Positions 21,739 through 33,029 are shown, counted from the stretch's first letter. The stretch is DNA of 33,833 bases from Didymodactylos carnosus (GCA_905250885.1 CAJNOQ010001270.1:1-33833); one strand, 5' to 3'. The notes: generated by a model from the letters alone, not told the origin. A program made the numbers and translations.

Positions 21739-22540
21739 CTCTCCCCAACTCAACTTTTCTGCTGAAGTCGCTCTAAAGAGTCGCGACAAGATGGAAAAGA
21801 ACTTTTTCACAAGATGAGTCACTACAGTCACATCGTGGCTCGCGATGAGAACCCGAAAAATAGTTGTTTTTATGGTCAAGCATTCCCAGAATTAATGACT
21901 TTCGGAAAAAATCGCGTTCGTTCTTGGGAACATGACTCTCTGAGCGAAAACTAAAGTTAAGGAAACAATGAATAAAATTTCTAATGTTTCTTTTGGCCTT
22001 TTATGTAATTTCGGCTGAAAAACAAAACGGTGAATGAGTTCTAGATCGTGACTCATGCCATGACTACAGATTTACTTGTGTTTCTCAGCATGATTTTTGG
22101 AGTTTAATCGCATCGGGATATTATATAACGACTCCACACAAAATTACAAGACTCGTCCATGATTCTAGCAAAACAACCCGACAAAAATTTCTAACAGGAG
22201 TCACGGACAATGTTTTTAAAAAGTTAAAAATTTATGTAGGATCGCACCGTGACACCGTGAGTCATTAGCGATCACGGGAATTACGCCGCGAATACGCGGA
22301 ATTGACGCGGGAATTGACTTGAGTAGAGTACACCAGAGGTATGGAGGTACGATCTTGGTAATGGATGTTTTCGCTTATGTTTGAACGGTCCATAAAGCTA
22401 TTTATTCAGTTCTTTTAGCAATTGTTTTCTTTTTAACCAGATGCATTTATTTTTAATAAATCAACATGCCGTACTCTGCACAAACAATGAAATTCTATGA
22501 AAGCCTCACAGTACAAAACAAGGACCATCCATCATACATC

Positions 22541-23544
22541 TTAGTTATCGCTGTCATTTTCTAATAAAATAAGTGAGACGAATGATGGTAAGAGATGCCG
22601 GTAAATGTTGAGTGGCGCTTCATCGACACTCAGTTTTGTTGTTGGCGTTTTTACTAGTCTCACTAAACTTAGTAATTCAACCATTCCAATAGTGTCCTCA
22701 ATTGATGTTTTCAAACGATCAATTTTACCCATTTTTGTTAAACTTGGATCTCTAGCTAATTGTATTAATAGCGTGAGACTATCATGCACGTTCTCTTCTT
22801 CTGGTTCTTCTGCAGTATTAATATTTGTTGATGGATTTGGTTGCAATTGAAGATTTTTCAACAATGTATTCACTGAACTTCGGCTCAGTGAACGATGACC
22901 AGGATTTCGTCGTTGACTTCTTCGTTGTTCATGGTAACTACTTCCATTATTTATGGAGTCGGCACACGAGTACTCGGAAAATTCGGAAAAACTTTCCAGG
23001 TCAAAACTGTGTCGCTTGTTGTTGTTGTTGTAAGCATCTAATACATGAATTGGCTCAACTAATTCCTATTAATACACAAGAAAAAACAAATTATGGAAAA
23101 ACGGCTGCTATTCCTAGTAAAACTTCTTGTAACCAAGATCTTTCATTTTTTCAGTAAGATCTTGACCAAACATCTCGGTAAGGAGAAATTCCAAGAATCC
23201 AAGATCTTCAACATCTTGAAGCAAGAGCTTGATAATTCTCGAATCACCGTTTTGTTTCACACTCTTGCTTATATATAACTGCGGAAAACTTCCTGGTGTT
23301 TTTTCCAAGATCTTGTAACATTTGTTAACCAAAGATCTTGGCTACAAGAAGTTTCACTGGGAATATATACTGTTCGGACCTGTTTGATCGGTTCAATATC
23401 AAATTTCGGCTCTGCACTTATTGTATGATCGGCTATCTCTGAAATCTCATGATAACCTTGCGGAAAACATGATTCTTTTGGTGTGAAGGCAGAGGACACT
23501 TCTCTGGCACTATCGCATGGCCACTCTAAAAAGAAAATAGACAT
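22541..23544 (-). CDS. Unrecognised protein with a helical C-terminus (start uncertain)
   Basis: Two exons, 23371-23544 and 22541-23065, join in frame to 232 codons. The GTATAT donor and TTAATAG acceptor bound an intron filled by a transposon; an alternative donor (GTCCGA) lies nine bases earlier, also in frame. The first ATG is at 23542-23544, but a TTTTTAG acceptor lies inside codons 5-6, so this may be an internal exon with the true start further right. The protein is acidic and Ser/Asn-rich up to about residue 130. A predicted helical block follows, with D-R-L-K-T-S-I-E-D-T-I-G, then LLSLVRLV and HLLPSFVSLILLENDSDN at the end. This order loosely recalls the C-terminal helical tail of some NEK kinases, but no kinase domain is visible and I do not assign it. 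Codon-like composition and clean splicing support a real gene. Confidence 0.6.
23109..23365. mobile_element. TA-flanked miniature transposon (257 bp) occupying an intron
   Basis: The left end reads TATTCCTAGTAAAACTTCTT and continues GTAACCAAGATCTTT. The complement of the right end reads TATTCCCAGTGAAACTTCTT and continues GTAGCCAAGATCTTT. So about 35 bases match with three differences, ending in TA at each side as in Tc1/mariner-type insertions. Several AAGATCTTG palindromes lie inside. It accounts for all but about 48 bases of the 305-base intron 23066-23370, consistent with insertion into a normal short intron close to its donor. Confidence 0.75.
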
Positions 23545-23638
23545 GGCACTTTAACATGCGACTAAGAGTGTTAAGCCAAAAAAGATCTACCAAGGATACT
23601 TCTAATTGAGGTATCAGAATATTCTAATATAGCGATCA

Positions 23639-23773
23639 GAGCCCGAAACGAATCAGGCTTTCGGAAACCTGATTCGATTCGAGATAACATTTCTGAAATC
23701 AAATCCGGTTCGATTCGATTCAGTTTTTTGCTGATCGAATCGAATGCCAAATGTTTTGAATCGTTTCGGGCTC
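23639..23773. repeat. Inverted-repeat element with GAGCCCGAAACGA ends
   Basis: The ends GAGCCCGAAACGA (23639-23651) and TCGTTTCGGGCTC (23761-23773) are perfect complements. The interior repeats GATTCGATTCGA-type units in both orientations. It looks like a 135-base miniature transposon. The flanks contain CGAT-like sequence but no exact target duplication. Confidence 0.6.
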
Positions 23774-23787
23774 CGATAGCGAACAGT

Positions 23788-23816
23788 AGATGTACTGCTT
23801 ATGGAGCAGTACATCT
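23788..23816. repeat. Perfect 12-bp hairpin
   Basis: AGATGTACTGCT and AGCAGTACATCT pair perfectly around the loop TATGG, directly after the preceding inverted-repeat element. No function can be assigned. Confidence 0.7.
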
Positions 23817-26199
23817 TTATTTTTCGAATGTTAGATCCTTTCGGACACATATGACTAGTATCTATGCTTGGGGTCGTTGGTGTATCAGCAACATTTACCT
23901 ATTTCACACAAGATCCGTCCTAGTGTTAGGTTTACAAAAAACTCAGATTCATATAGCGTTTAATTGAAAACAGACAAAGCTGTATTTTTCTTCATTTTGT
24001 ACAGTCCGATTCGAAACACAGAGTTTCTATAGATATTAACATGTTTTCTGATTGTGAGTCGATATTAAGCATCATCTAATGGTAAACGCACATCCGACTT
24101 CTCCACTCCGTCATTATGTTTGATACTCTCTAATAAAAAATCGCAGACTAGAGAAGTCTTTAAAAAGGGGTTTACGAGAGCGAAAGGTTTTTAAAAAGAA
24201 AATCCAGGATACTTTCGGAACTTGTTTAAATACTCTATGAAAGTTTGTTAGCCATTTTAAAAATCCTTTTACCATTTTTTAAATTTGGAAAAATGTCACC
24301 GCATGGAATCGCTAAGAGTTAACGGCTCAAAACCCCGTCTGGGTATTGAAAAAATAGAAAAGAGTTTTGTAAGATGGCTAACAGGTTTATTTAAAATATC
24401 CACAGGGTATTTGAGGACAAAACACAACTGAACCAGTTGAAACGTACAGAAAATAGTCTGTTATTCTTGGTTCGTCTGTTGAGTGAACCCGAAAAGTAAA
24501 AACTATCGTTTTATCATACTTGGCATTTTCGGGGAGTTCTAGAAAACCATTTATTCTGGGACGAGAATAAATGTAGGGGTGTCTTCCTGTTCGAGGTATT
24601 TAATCTACCCATATGATCCAGTTATAGAAATTTCATGTGGTGAGATTGTATTTTGAGCAAGATATGACTTTTTATTACTGTACGTTCAAAGCCGACGTTA
24701 TGGCATTTTCTTGCAAAGGCATGTTTACTGGTTTTCTCACTATTTTCGGAAAACAAACATTATCACGACATTCAGAATGATCGATGATGAATGAGCAATA
24801 GTATATTAGACAAAATTGAGATGCTGATATATTGCCATTTTAATAGGTAATATTTCTGAAAGAACAATAATGCCCTTTCATGAGTAATAAGTTCTCATGA
24901 CTGCTGGATTGTGAAAACGAAAATAAATGATCCCGTTCACGAAAGTTTGTATAAAAAACACAAACGATTCCCGCTTTTTAAAGTAAACGTTTTCTAATTT
25001 CATCTATACAGGTGTTTCAAGCAAAGAATTTATTTTCTCTTATATACAATTGGTTTAAGATGAGAATAATACATGGCAGTAGTGATTTCTGCTATGAAAA
25101 TGTGTTTTATGAGGTTAATCTTGGCCTCGAGGACTCTTATTCCCACTATATGAATACACGCTTGACTCTCTTTAGCATCATAATTTACTCCTCCTACTAC
25201 AAGTGCATCATCGAATTCAGAGAGAAGTTTATGTATGTATGAGTGAAAGTGAAGCTTCTGCCAAGACGAAAGAACAAAATGTATGTAAAAATCACACAGA
25301 AACATGAAAATATTTTGTTATTTCCTTTCATATTCTATCACTTGTCTTTGCCTTATCTCGGTTGTTGAATCGAGTCTCGTATTTTAAGTGACTTTGAGAG
25401 TTAAATTATCTAGTGTCTCATGAAATCAATGGAAGAGCAGGATTAATGATGTTGAAGAGTGGGCAGTAAAGGTCGACAAGTTAAAAGGTAACAAGAAAAT
25501 GATAATTTTAAACAAAAATTTTCGGACAGACTGGTGAATAGTATCTGAAAATGAGGCACATTTAGATGTGAGATCCGTTTTGAGGTTGGGAATAGTGAAG
25601 ATCATTCTTGCACTACTTAAATGATGACAAATAAAGCTAATTAATTAATTCTCCATTCATGGTTCTAACTTCAAAGATAAAAACCAACATTTTTTTCAAT
25701 AATTCTTTGTCTTTCTCTTTCAATTATATATTTTTAGTAAATAGTTAAGCTATTCTTTATTTTGCACAAATTCTCTTATTTTTTAAATATCTGTTCATCA
25801 TGGTTGAATTTACTAATTCAATCATCAAGTTTAACATATCAAAAATTTTAATTATCTTAAGAAATCACATTTCATCATGAAAAATTTTTATTACAAAAAA
25901 CATTCTTTTCTTTTTTAAATTTAAGTTCTATTACATATGATTAATGTCTACAACTCTTATTTAGTGATAAATCTGTAGGAAAATCCCATTTATTCACTCA
26001 GAAAATAACTACAAATTATTAATAATCACATATAATCAGCTCATCATTAACTAAACAATTAGGACATAATACATAGTCAAACATGTATATAGAAATTACG
26101 AAAGATGAAAAGAACGAGAGCGTTTTTATCCAAAAAAAGAAATTTAAATTGTTCTTCCTAAAAGTTTTATTTGTTTTCATTGAATTATTATTTACAGCA
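23817..26199. other. Intergenic region between the unrecognised gene and transgelin, 2.4 kb
   Basis: No exon was accepted. Weak inverted repeats containing TTAGCCAT lie near 24248 and 24380. A stretch at 25012-25305 is open on both strands but resembles no family. The last 30 bases hold the transgelin 3' UTR, with a minus-strand AATAAA at 26166-26171. Earlier exons of the gene at 22541-23544, if any, could lie here unrecognised. Confidence 0.5.
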
Positions 26200-27610
26200 T
26201 TAAATATGTCTAGATAAACCAAAACTTTGTCCGGTTTGATTCGCACCTTTATTCATGCCTTCGTTTAGAAGGCCAATCATGCCATCTCCAGCACGTAGTT
26301 GTTCATTGGTAAATTGTCGTTCATTTTTATCCGACAGTTTAACACCCAATGCTGGGCCTTTGAAATTCTTCTTTTGTGCCTAAATTAAACAATAGTTAAT
26401 ACACGTTTCTTTTTCTTTTTCTTAAGGCAACTAATTTACCTGTCGTCCAAGTGCATGAATGGCTAGTGTTACTTGGGCGATGTTACGTTTTTCAAATAAA
26501 TCAACTGTTTGAAAAAGTTCAGAATCGGCTACTCCATAGGATCGAGCAGCATTTTCTAAGTCATTACAAAAATATATAAAGTTGAAAAAAAAATTTCCTA
26601 AGAGAACTTACGAAAAGCGGCCACATTTTCTCGTAGTTTGAAGGCACCACCTGATGTTGCAATTTTAGGAATCGAATTAGGTGATAATTTGTTCATCAAT
26701 CTTGATTAAAAGTAAGATGCAGAAAGTGAAAAAACTATGCAGAGTTTTTAAAACTAGATAACTAGTCATCTTACTTGCATAGAATAATTCCGTCCTTTAA
26801 CGCATCCTCATAAGATATATCACTCGGAAACTTTTCACCCGAAACAGATTCTATCCATGCTTGCGCTTCTTGATCAAGATCAGTGCTTCGTTTAGCAGCC
26901 ATCTAAACAAAGTTGAAAAATTTTGATGAACTCATATTACCTTTCTATTACTTATTTTACACCTTTTTATTCGCATCACGTGATATCCCAAAGTTCATAG
27001 TTGTCAAAATGTTTTAAGGGAAAAATAATGTATGCATATGATTGACCCTGTCAAGTTTATATATTGCAAGTTAATGTACAAGTAATTATAAGATAAAACG
27101 TATGTTTTCTTTTTTTTGTAGTTTGTATAAGGAAATACTATAACCATTCTATTAATCATGTTTTCTCAACTGTACACTTCTTTTTTCAGTTGGAATGCAG
27201 AAGTGATGAATATCCATTCGAAAGCGATAAGTCTCATCTCTTCTTTCTTTCAAATTAATATATGCAGGCGATTTTTCTTCCAGAAGTATAACGTCTATTT
27301 ATACAAGAAAGTTTTAATGACGATGGTGACATGACGTAGGTTTATAGTAATGATTATTATATATCTTTTTTGTTTTGTTAAGGTCATGATATTAGAACAT
27401 GAACTATATCCGAAATTGTTTCTTTTTTTCTCATATTATTATGTCATATAGAGTAACACTACATCTGTTGTTTTTTTCTGTTTACTAAAACCTTCATCCT
27501 TTGCGTACGCTGAGTGTATTCACTTCTTAAAATAGATTATCATATGTTCGAATACGTACTTGTCCTTGATTTTCAGCTAATGAGCTGTAGGCCGGACCAT
27601 AGTTAGCCAT
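26200..27610 (-). CDS. Transgelin/Mp20-type calponin-family muscle protein
   Basis: Five exons in transcription order: 27560-27610, 26775-26902, 26612-26700, 26440-26555 and 26200-26379, giving 187 codons with all phases correct. The start MANYGPAYSSLAENQ matches the short N-terminal extension of Mp20/transgelin. A single calponin-homology domain follows (about residues 25-130), with QEAQAWIESVSGE, GIILCKLMNKL and the F-Q-N-A-A-R-S-YGV loop. The C-terminus carries one calponin repeat, GMNKGANQTGQSFG, then LSRHI. The protein binds actin filaments and belongs to the muscle/cytoskeletal set. The first intron (657 bases) is long for this window and contains one CACGTG site at 26977-26982. Exon 2 begins exactly at an ATG, but the exon 1 donor and the fit to the family favour the upstream start. 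AATAAA for this strand lies at 26166-26171. Confidence 0.93.
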
Positions 27611-28572
27611 AATTCTATTCTATGTATCTTTTAACTTATTGTCAGCGATAACCTCTTAAAAAACTCAGAAAACCAGAAGAAGGAATAGGTGCACTTGTGA
27701 CCGAAAGTGAATACTTAGTGTTTCCCTTAACTAGCATCACCACGCAGAGTCAAAAAAAATCTATTTTAAACTCTAAAAAAAAGATTTTGCGTAAAGAATC
27801 AAACACACAATGTCAGCAGAATCGTAATTTATATCCACTGTTAAACGGGAATACACAATGACATCGAATAAAAAAGAATTTTCCTATACTCTACTTTCTT
27901 CTCTTTTTTTGTTGAACAGTCACAAAAGCACGCATACGTTTTGGAAAAAAAATCTTTTATAATACAGTAGAAGTTCAAAACTAGTTTTGGCATACGTGTA
28001 GGAAAAAATCTTATGTAATCCTTAACTCTAACAATATATCTTTTGTGACTCATATGACATTTTAGAAGTTATGTTCTACTTTTCGTTAACACAGATAGAG
28101 ATGTATGATTATTAATCATATTTGTTTCATACACGAGATCAAGAAGTTTTCTATTATTATAAGGTCAGTTGATATCGCCATGTCTTATTTTGACCCAACT
28201 TATTGCTATGATTATTAATCTAATCGAAATTATTTTGAGCTTTTTTTCCTACAGTCGAATAAAAAACAGAAACAAATCTAATTATATCACTCTAACTCTC
28301 AACTGACAAACTACAATCATCAAATTTGCACACACAAAGAGGGGGAATACAAGCAAATCTGTAATTTGCAACACATATTTTGTGCACTTCAATTTTTAAT
28401 TATACAATGTCGTGATGTAACCCATACTAGTGTATTCAGTTATATTTTTGTTTTTGTTTGATATAATTGAAATCTGACTCTGTACTTATCTACAACTTTT
28501 ATCAGTTCATACTTCTCGCAAAACTCAAGGTCAAAGACTCTGTTGTCAAGATGTTGTTTTTCGAAATTAATA

Positions 28573-28675
28573 TTATACCTATAGAAACATCTTCTAACCA
28601 AGATCTTAGTCTTAATAAGAAAAGACTAGAAGAATTCGATACATTTCGGCAAGTCAAGATCTTGAAACTTTTTTA
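28573..28675. repeat. Partial relative of the 23109-23365 element
   Basis: TATACCTATAGAAACATCTT then CTAACCAAGATCTTA follows the terminal repeat of the intron-resident element with about six changes. A CAAGATCTTG palindrome-like core lies near 28654. The other end was not found, so this is a degraded or partial copy. Confidence 0.5.
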
Positions 28676-29965
28676 CCGCTTGTACGATCTTAAAATAATT
28701 TCATGAATTGTCCTTTTCCTTTACATTCTTGTTAATGTAAGTGGAAACATATATACTTATAGTAACCTCGTATTTCCTCTTTTATGAGTATATCCGATTG
28801 TTGGAGAAAGATTATATGTTTGATGGCTGTGACTGTCATATACGGAAATAAAATGAAAAAGTACTTTCGATCTTTGGCCTAAACATCTTTTACCAAGGTC
28901 TTAACTGTTTCTTTTTCTAATCTAGTGATATTTCTTCATCTAAGATCTTAGATACTAGGAGCTCGACATGAGCAAGGATTCTTAGTTTTTCATTTAGGAG
29001 CATAAAGATTAATGTATGCAGGACATGTCCTTCTCTCCTAGGCTTCTCAATCCTTCATAAACTATAATAATTTCCTTTATGCGTTCTCTTTCAGAAATAA
29101 ATTACACAATTTTATTATTAATATATTGCACAAAGGGTACATCATGGTTCTAATAGAAATAAACATATTCATCAGAGAAAAAGCTATTTACTCAACAATG
29201 GTATGACATCATTTGAAATTTATTACTTTTTCCAGATCTCTTATTTTGGATGATTCTGGAGATTTTTTGCTGGCTAATGTATTATTCATAAAGAAAGAGA
29301 TTATAGTTGAAAACAATCCATAATACACTATTTTCTGAAGTACTAGCTTACGCAGAAAGAAAGCGTGAAAGCTAATACTCTAATGAACGTTGGAAATGAA
29401 CCTCTAAAAAAGATTAGTCAAGAAGCAGGATTGTCCCTTGTCTCTGAAATATTTTAGATGAAGCAGTATAGTGTTGTTGAAGTAAAATATTTTTCCTTCT
29501 AAAGTCGAAGGTCTATGTTTTAAAAAGAAAAATAATAGACTATGTATGAGATAAATAATTTTAATGGCTTCGTATTATCAAAATAAACATGAAATGGTAT
29601 TCATTGTGGATTAATTTGTTACTCTTCATTCAAGATGTAAAACAAATATATGAAAAATTGATGATTTTATTATGTTTAGATGAGTTCGGCAGAATTATCT
29701 TTATTATTCTTCGATATACTAGCGGTAAGATGCGAATATCTACCCATCAACTTTAATTAACAGTTGTAATAATAAATTTAAAAAAAAAATAAAATTTTAT
29801 GAGTAAACAACCATGCAAGTACTCAAACCGTGCTTAATAATGTACATGCATTATTCAACTACCTTTCTCTTGAGCTCAATGTCCATTCCATAGGTCGGCA
29901 TTTCTTAGCAAAGAATTGATTCTGTCGAATACTCTAGTATATCAAAAATAATATTCGTGTGATTG

Positions 29966-30003
29966 TATATATATATGTGTATGTGTATGTGTATGTGTGT
30001 GTG
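29966..30003. repeat. TA/TG microsatellite
   Basis: Alternating TATATA followed by TGTATG repeats and TGTGTG. It is a simple-sequence tract with no evident function. Confidence 0.85.
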
Positions 30004-30852
30004 CGTTACATCTCATCCATTAAGTGCTATGAATAATCAATAGATAGAGGTTAAAAGTAATAAAAGCGTCTCGCTAATAGTGATTCGTTAAAATATTTGT
30101 AGATATTTATTTATTTATAACAGTGCATGTACAGATTTTAGGACAAATAAACATGTAAATTTACTTTTTTTTGCAAAAACAATTTATATGGAGTATACTA
30201 GTGCAAATAATTTTAACAAACAAGTAATATGAGAACAAAACAGGAACTATTTTATTAATTAGAGCACGCTATATGGATCAGTTCGACAGATAAAAAGAAA
30301 ATAAAACAGAGAGAGAGGGAGAGAGAAGTAGAGATATGTAGTGGTGCCAATCAATAGTATTGGATAAGACTTCTCTAGTCTGTATGCAATCTTCGTACCC
30401 CTCATAAAAAGAAAATATACGAATATGTGCATAAAGTAAACCAGTTAGCAAATAGTCAACATTCTCTTCTTTTTCTTGTAGTCATAAAATATTTTTCATC
30501 TTCTGTAACTCTTTCTTCAATTGTACATATACAAAAACTCGATATGTTTTGTACCTCTGACATCGTCAGCTATAGAACAAAATTTTTATCCTATTATACC
30601 ACAAACTGAACAGTATGATAAGATAAATATAATGTCTGTTGATCGTAAGAGATTTGATGATAACATAGTTGTTATCAGTTAAACTTATCATAAGTTTGTA
30701 ATGTACAATGTTTAGAATGTAAGATTTAATTGAACTTGTAATGCATTGAACTACACATCAGAATTACATAAAATATATCATTTAATTGTGAAGATTAAAC
30801 AAGATGAAACAGTGAAGAAAGTCAAAACAAAAGATAAGCCCTAGCATTTCAA

Positions 30853-31045
30853 CTGATCAGACGGCTTATTCTCATTCGCTCGTCTACTTCCGCGAGAAGG
30901 TATGGTACTGCTTTAGTTACTTGGTTGCTAATGTGTGGTGGTGGATTCATAGACGATATTGTCCTTGAGAAGAAAATAACCAAATTCGAGTTAATGTTAA
31001 TGGTAGTGCTTCTACACTATTACTGCAGCTACTTGAGGTTCGTAT
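30853..31045 (-). other. Coding-like patch, possibly a terminal exon
   Basis: This stretch is noticeably GC-richer than the AT-rich DNA around it. On the minus strand one frame is open from an ATG near 31045 to a stop near 30946 (MHIRTSSSCSNSVEALPL, continuing). A second frame after a TTCTTCTCAAG acceptor-like site reads S-S-M-N-P-P-P-H-I-S-N-Q and continues to a stop near 30853. Neither matches a family I know. It could be the 3' end of a gene extending right, or chance. Confidence 0.25.
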
Positions 31046-31848
31046 ATGCATCACGCTGATATAATTAGAAGTAGGACCAGAAATACAACTTTCGATATAT
31101 TAATAAACGTTAGATGATAATAGTAATGATTTGGAACTATGACTTGTATTTCCATTTAAAACGTATAAAACACATTAAAAAGTTCATTTAGTACTTGAAT
31201 ATTGTGTGGTAGATTAGAATTTTAATACCAAATTTTTCAATGTTAATAATTGTTCTCTATCATTGATAGTGTATCTTAACAACAAGGCCATTCATATGCG
31301 AAATAACATTAGTATTTCAAACATACTTCCTCTCTGGCTTGATCTAAAATAAAGTTTACATATATTTCATCATTTTCATACATTTTCTGCAAGACAACAT
31401 ATTTTTGTCTTCCAATATCAAGTTTCTTCAATCAAGGTATAAAATCTTGTATCAAGTGTGATACGAAGTACCAGTAGATAAGATTTATTCATTGATGAAA
31501 TGAGTAACCATTTTTTTATTTGTGTCATGCTAACAGGGATGCTTAGTAATAGAAAGTTTTGTTATTATTTGAAGTAATTGTTCGAACGCTTCATTAAGAA
31601 GAAGCGGTTGAGAGCATTCACAAAGAAATTACTTAGAAACTTGTTCATTAACAATGGCATTCAGACAGAAAGAAATGCTTATTTAGATAACAGATCAGAA
31701 CAAACGGTATCTATCTAAGACATTGATTGCATTGTATTCAATTACTGTAAAAAAATCTATCTAGTGAATCTATAGAGTCAACTTCAAGATTATATCCAGT
31801 AAACATTACACAGTACTTACCATGTCGAACTTTTTTTAAAATACCTCT

Positions 31849-31960
31849 TGTAACCGCGGTTACAGTGCAGTGTTCGGCCTACCGCGACCTAACAAAATAT
31901 CGCGCGGTAACTGTGTCTATTCATTCACCTTTTTGTTTTGCATAAGTGAAGGTATAAAAG
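31849..31960 (+). promoter_or_regulatory. Possible promoter: 16-bp GC palindrome followed by a TATA box
   Basis: TGTAACCGCGGTTACA (31849-31864) is a perfect 16-base palindrome. A related half-site, CGCGGTAACTGTG, follows about 50 bases on. TATAAAAG lies at 31953-31960 after an AT-rich spacer. The island of CG dinucleotides is unusual for the region. No coding exon was identified downstream, so promoter function is unproven. Confidence 0.25.
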
Positions 31961-32614
31961 AAACCGAGAAAATTTCAAAGAACTTGATTTGTTTCAGATT
32001 ATAGGCTCTTCGAAGTTGAACTTCGACTCGAGTCAAATTTTCTACAAATATTGGAGGCCAAAGCGCTTAATGATAACAAAAAAAGAAAACAAACTCGACA
32101 CAAATTCGAGAACAGATTTGTGCGAGATCACTTTGCAGTAACTAAACATGTAAGAAGAAAAATTTTCAAAAAGCAAAAAGGTTTGAAAATGTAAAAGCTT
32201 AAAATTTGCAACTTTTTGAAAATCAGTTATATTGTCGACATACAAGGCAAATGTGACTTGCTGGGCCTGTCAGTTCCTTTGCATATAAAGAAAGAGAAAG
32301 GTATTGATCAACATTGTTTTGTTTTATTCACTGTTTTCTTCAGAAATCAATAAATTTGCCTCCTTGCTACATTCGCGGTACCAAAAATTTAAAGAAACCC
32401 AATAACTTGCTCGAACCAAGCAGGTCTGATTTTAAAAATCGATTAAAAAAGTTTACAGACTAAAAAGTTCAAGGTTTGATAACATTTAGTAGCCATTTCA
32501 AAAAATAATAGTCATGAATATTCTGGAATAACTTTTCATAGAAATAAGATAGAGAACTGTTTCGTTATTTTCAAAAGATAGATATCAACACGAATGATTG
32601 ATTCATCGAAACAC

Positions 32615-32723
32615 TAGACCTGTTGCAAGATGAAGGTGAAGGAGAAAGAGAAAGAGAAGCTTTACAAGCTTGAATATTCTTCTCTTTCTCTTTCTCCTTC
32701 ACCTTCATCTTGCAACAGGTCTA
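32615..32723. repeat. Perfect 45-bp inverted repeat (hairpin) with 19-nt loop
   Basis: Positions 32615-32659 are the exact reverse complement of 32679-32723. The arms start TAGACCTGTTGCAAGATGAA and continue as a pure purine tract of GAAAGAGAAAG type. The outermost bases are TA on both sides, as a Tc1/mariner-type target duplication would give. Zero mismatches in 45 pairs means a very recent origin or active conversion/maintenance. A transcript would be a long double-stranded hairpin suitable for Dicer. Confidence 0.9.
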
Positions 32724-32852
32724 TTCATCTTTTCTGATACACACGCGCTTAGCAGCAGTGAATTTTATTTTTCACGCAACCAGTTTATTTTTGTTCATGC
32801 AGTCAGTACTTTTCATTTCTCTTTCTTTCAGTATGGTAAAAAGACTATGCAT

Positions 32853-33029
32853 CAGGCCCGTAGTCAGGGAGAATGCCCATTATGCCCGGGCACATCCCAT
32901 AAATAAAAATTGCTATCTAACTGCTAGGAATCAGAACCGGTACAACCAAAAAACAAAATGCAAGAAAACCGGTATATCGATTTACATCTATACTGCACCC
33001 CCCTTAGCAAAATCCTGGCTACGGGCCTG
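32853..33029. mobile_element. hAT-like miniature element, 177 bp
   Basis: The ends are CAGGCCCGTAGTCAGG and, on the other strand, CAGGCCCGTAGCCAGG, 15 of 16 identical. The flanks CTATGCAT (32845-32852) and CAATGCAT (33030-33037) form an 8-base target duplication with one change. This is the hAT signature. It has no coding capacity; overlapping open frames are fortuitous. Confidence 0.75.

Larger units (their letters stand above)
18215..22540. other. Transposon-rich intergenic region, 4.3 kb
   Basis: Between the beta-catenin B start and the next gene no host exon was recognised. The region contains at least five separate small DNA elements: 18597-18729, 18749-18877, 19058-19963, 20259-20569 and 21617-21738. 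It also contains a GC-rich direct repeat at 18992-19049. The beta-catenin B promoter should lie at its left edge. Open frames at 20301-20510, 21185-21481 and 21560-21748 fall in or next to repeats and are judged fortuitous. Confidence 0.6.

Noticed and set aside
25012..25305. Overlapping open frames on both strands, the minus one containing F-D-D-A-L-V-V-G-G-V-N-Y-D
   Set aside because: It looked like a possible gene relic, but I recognise no family and there are no convincing exon borders or neighbouring exons.
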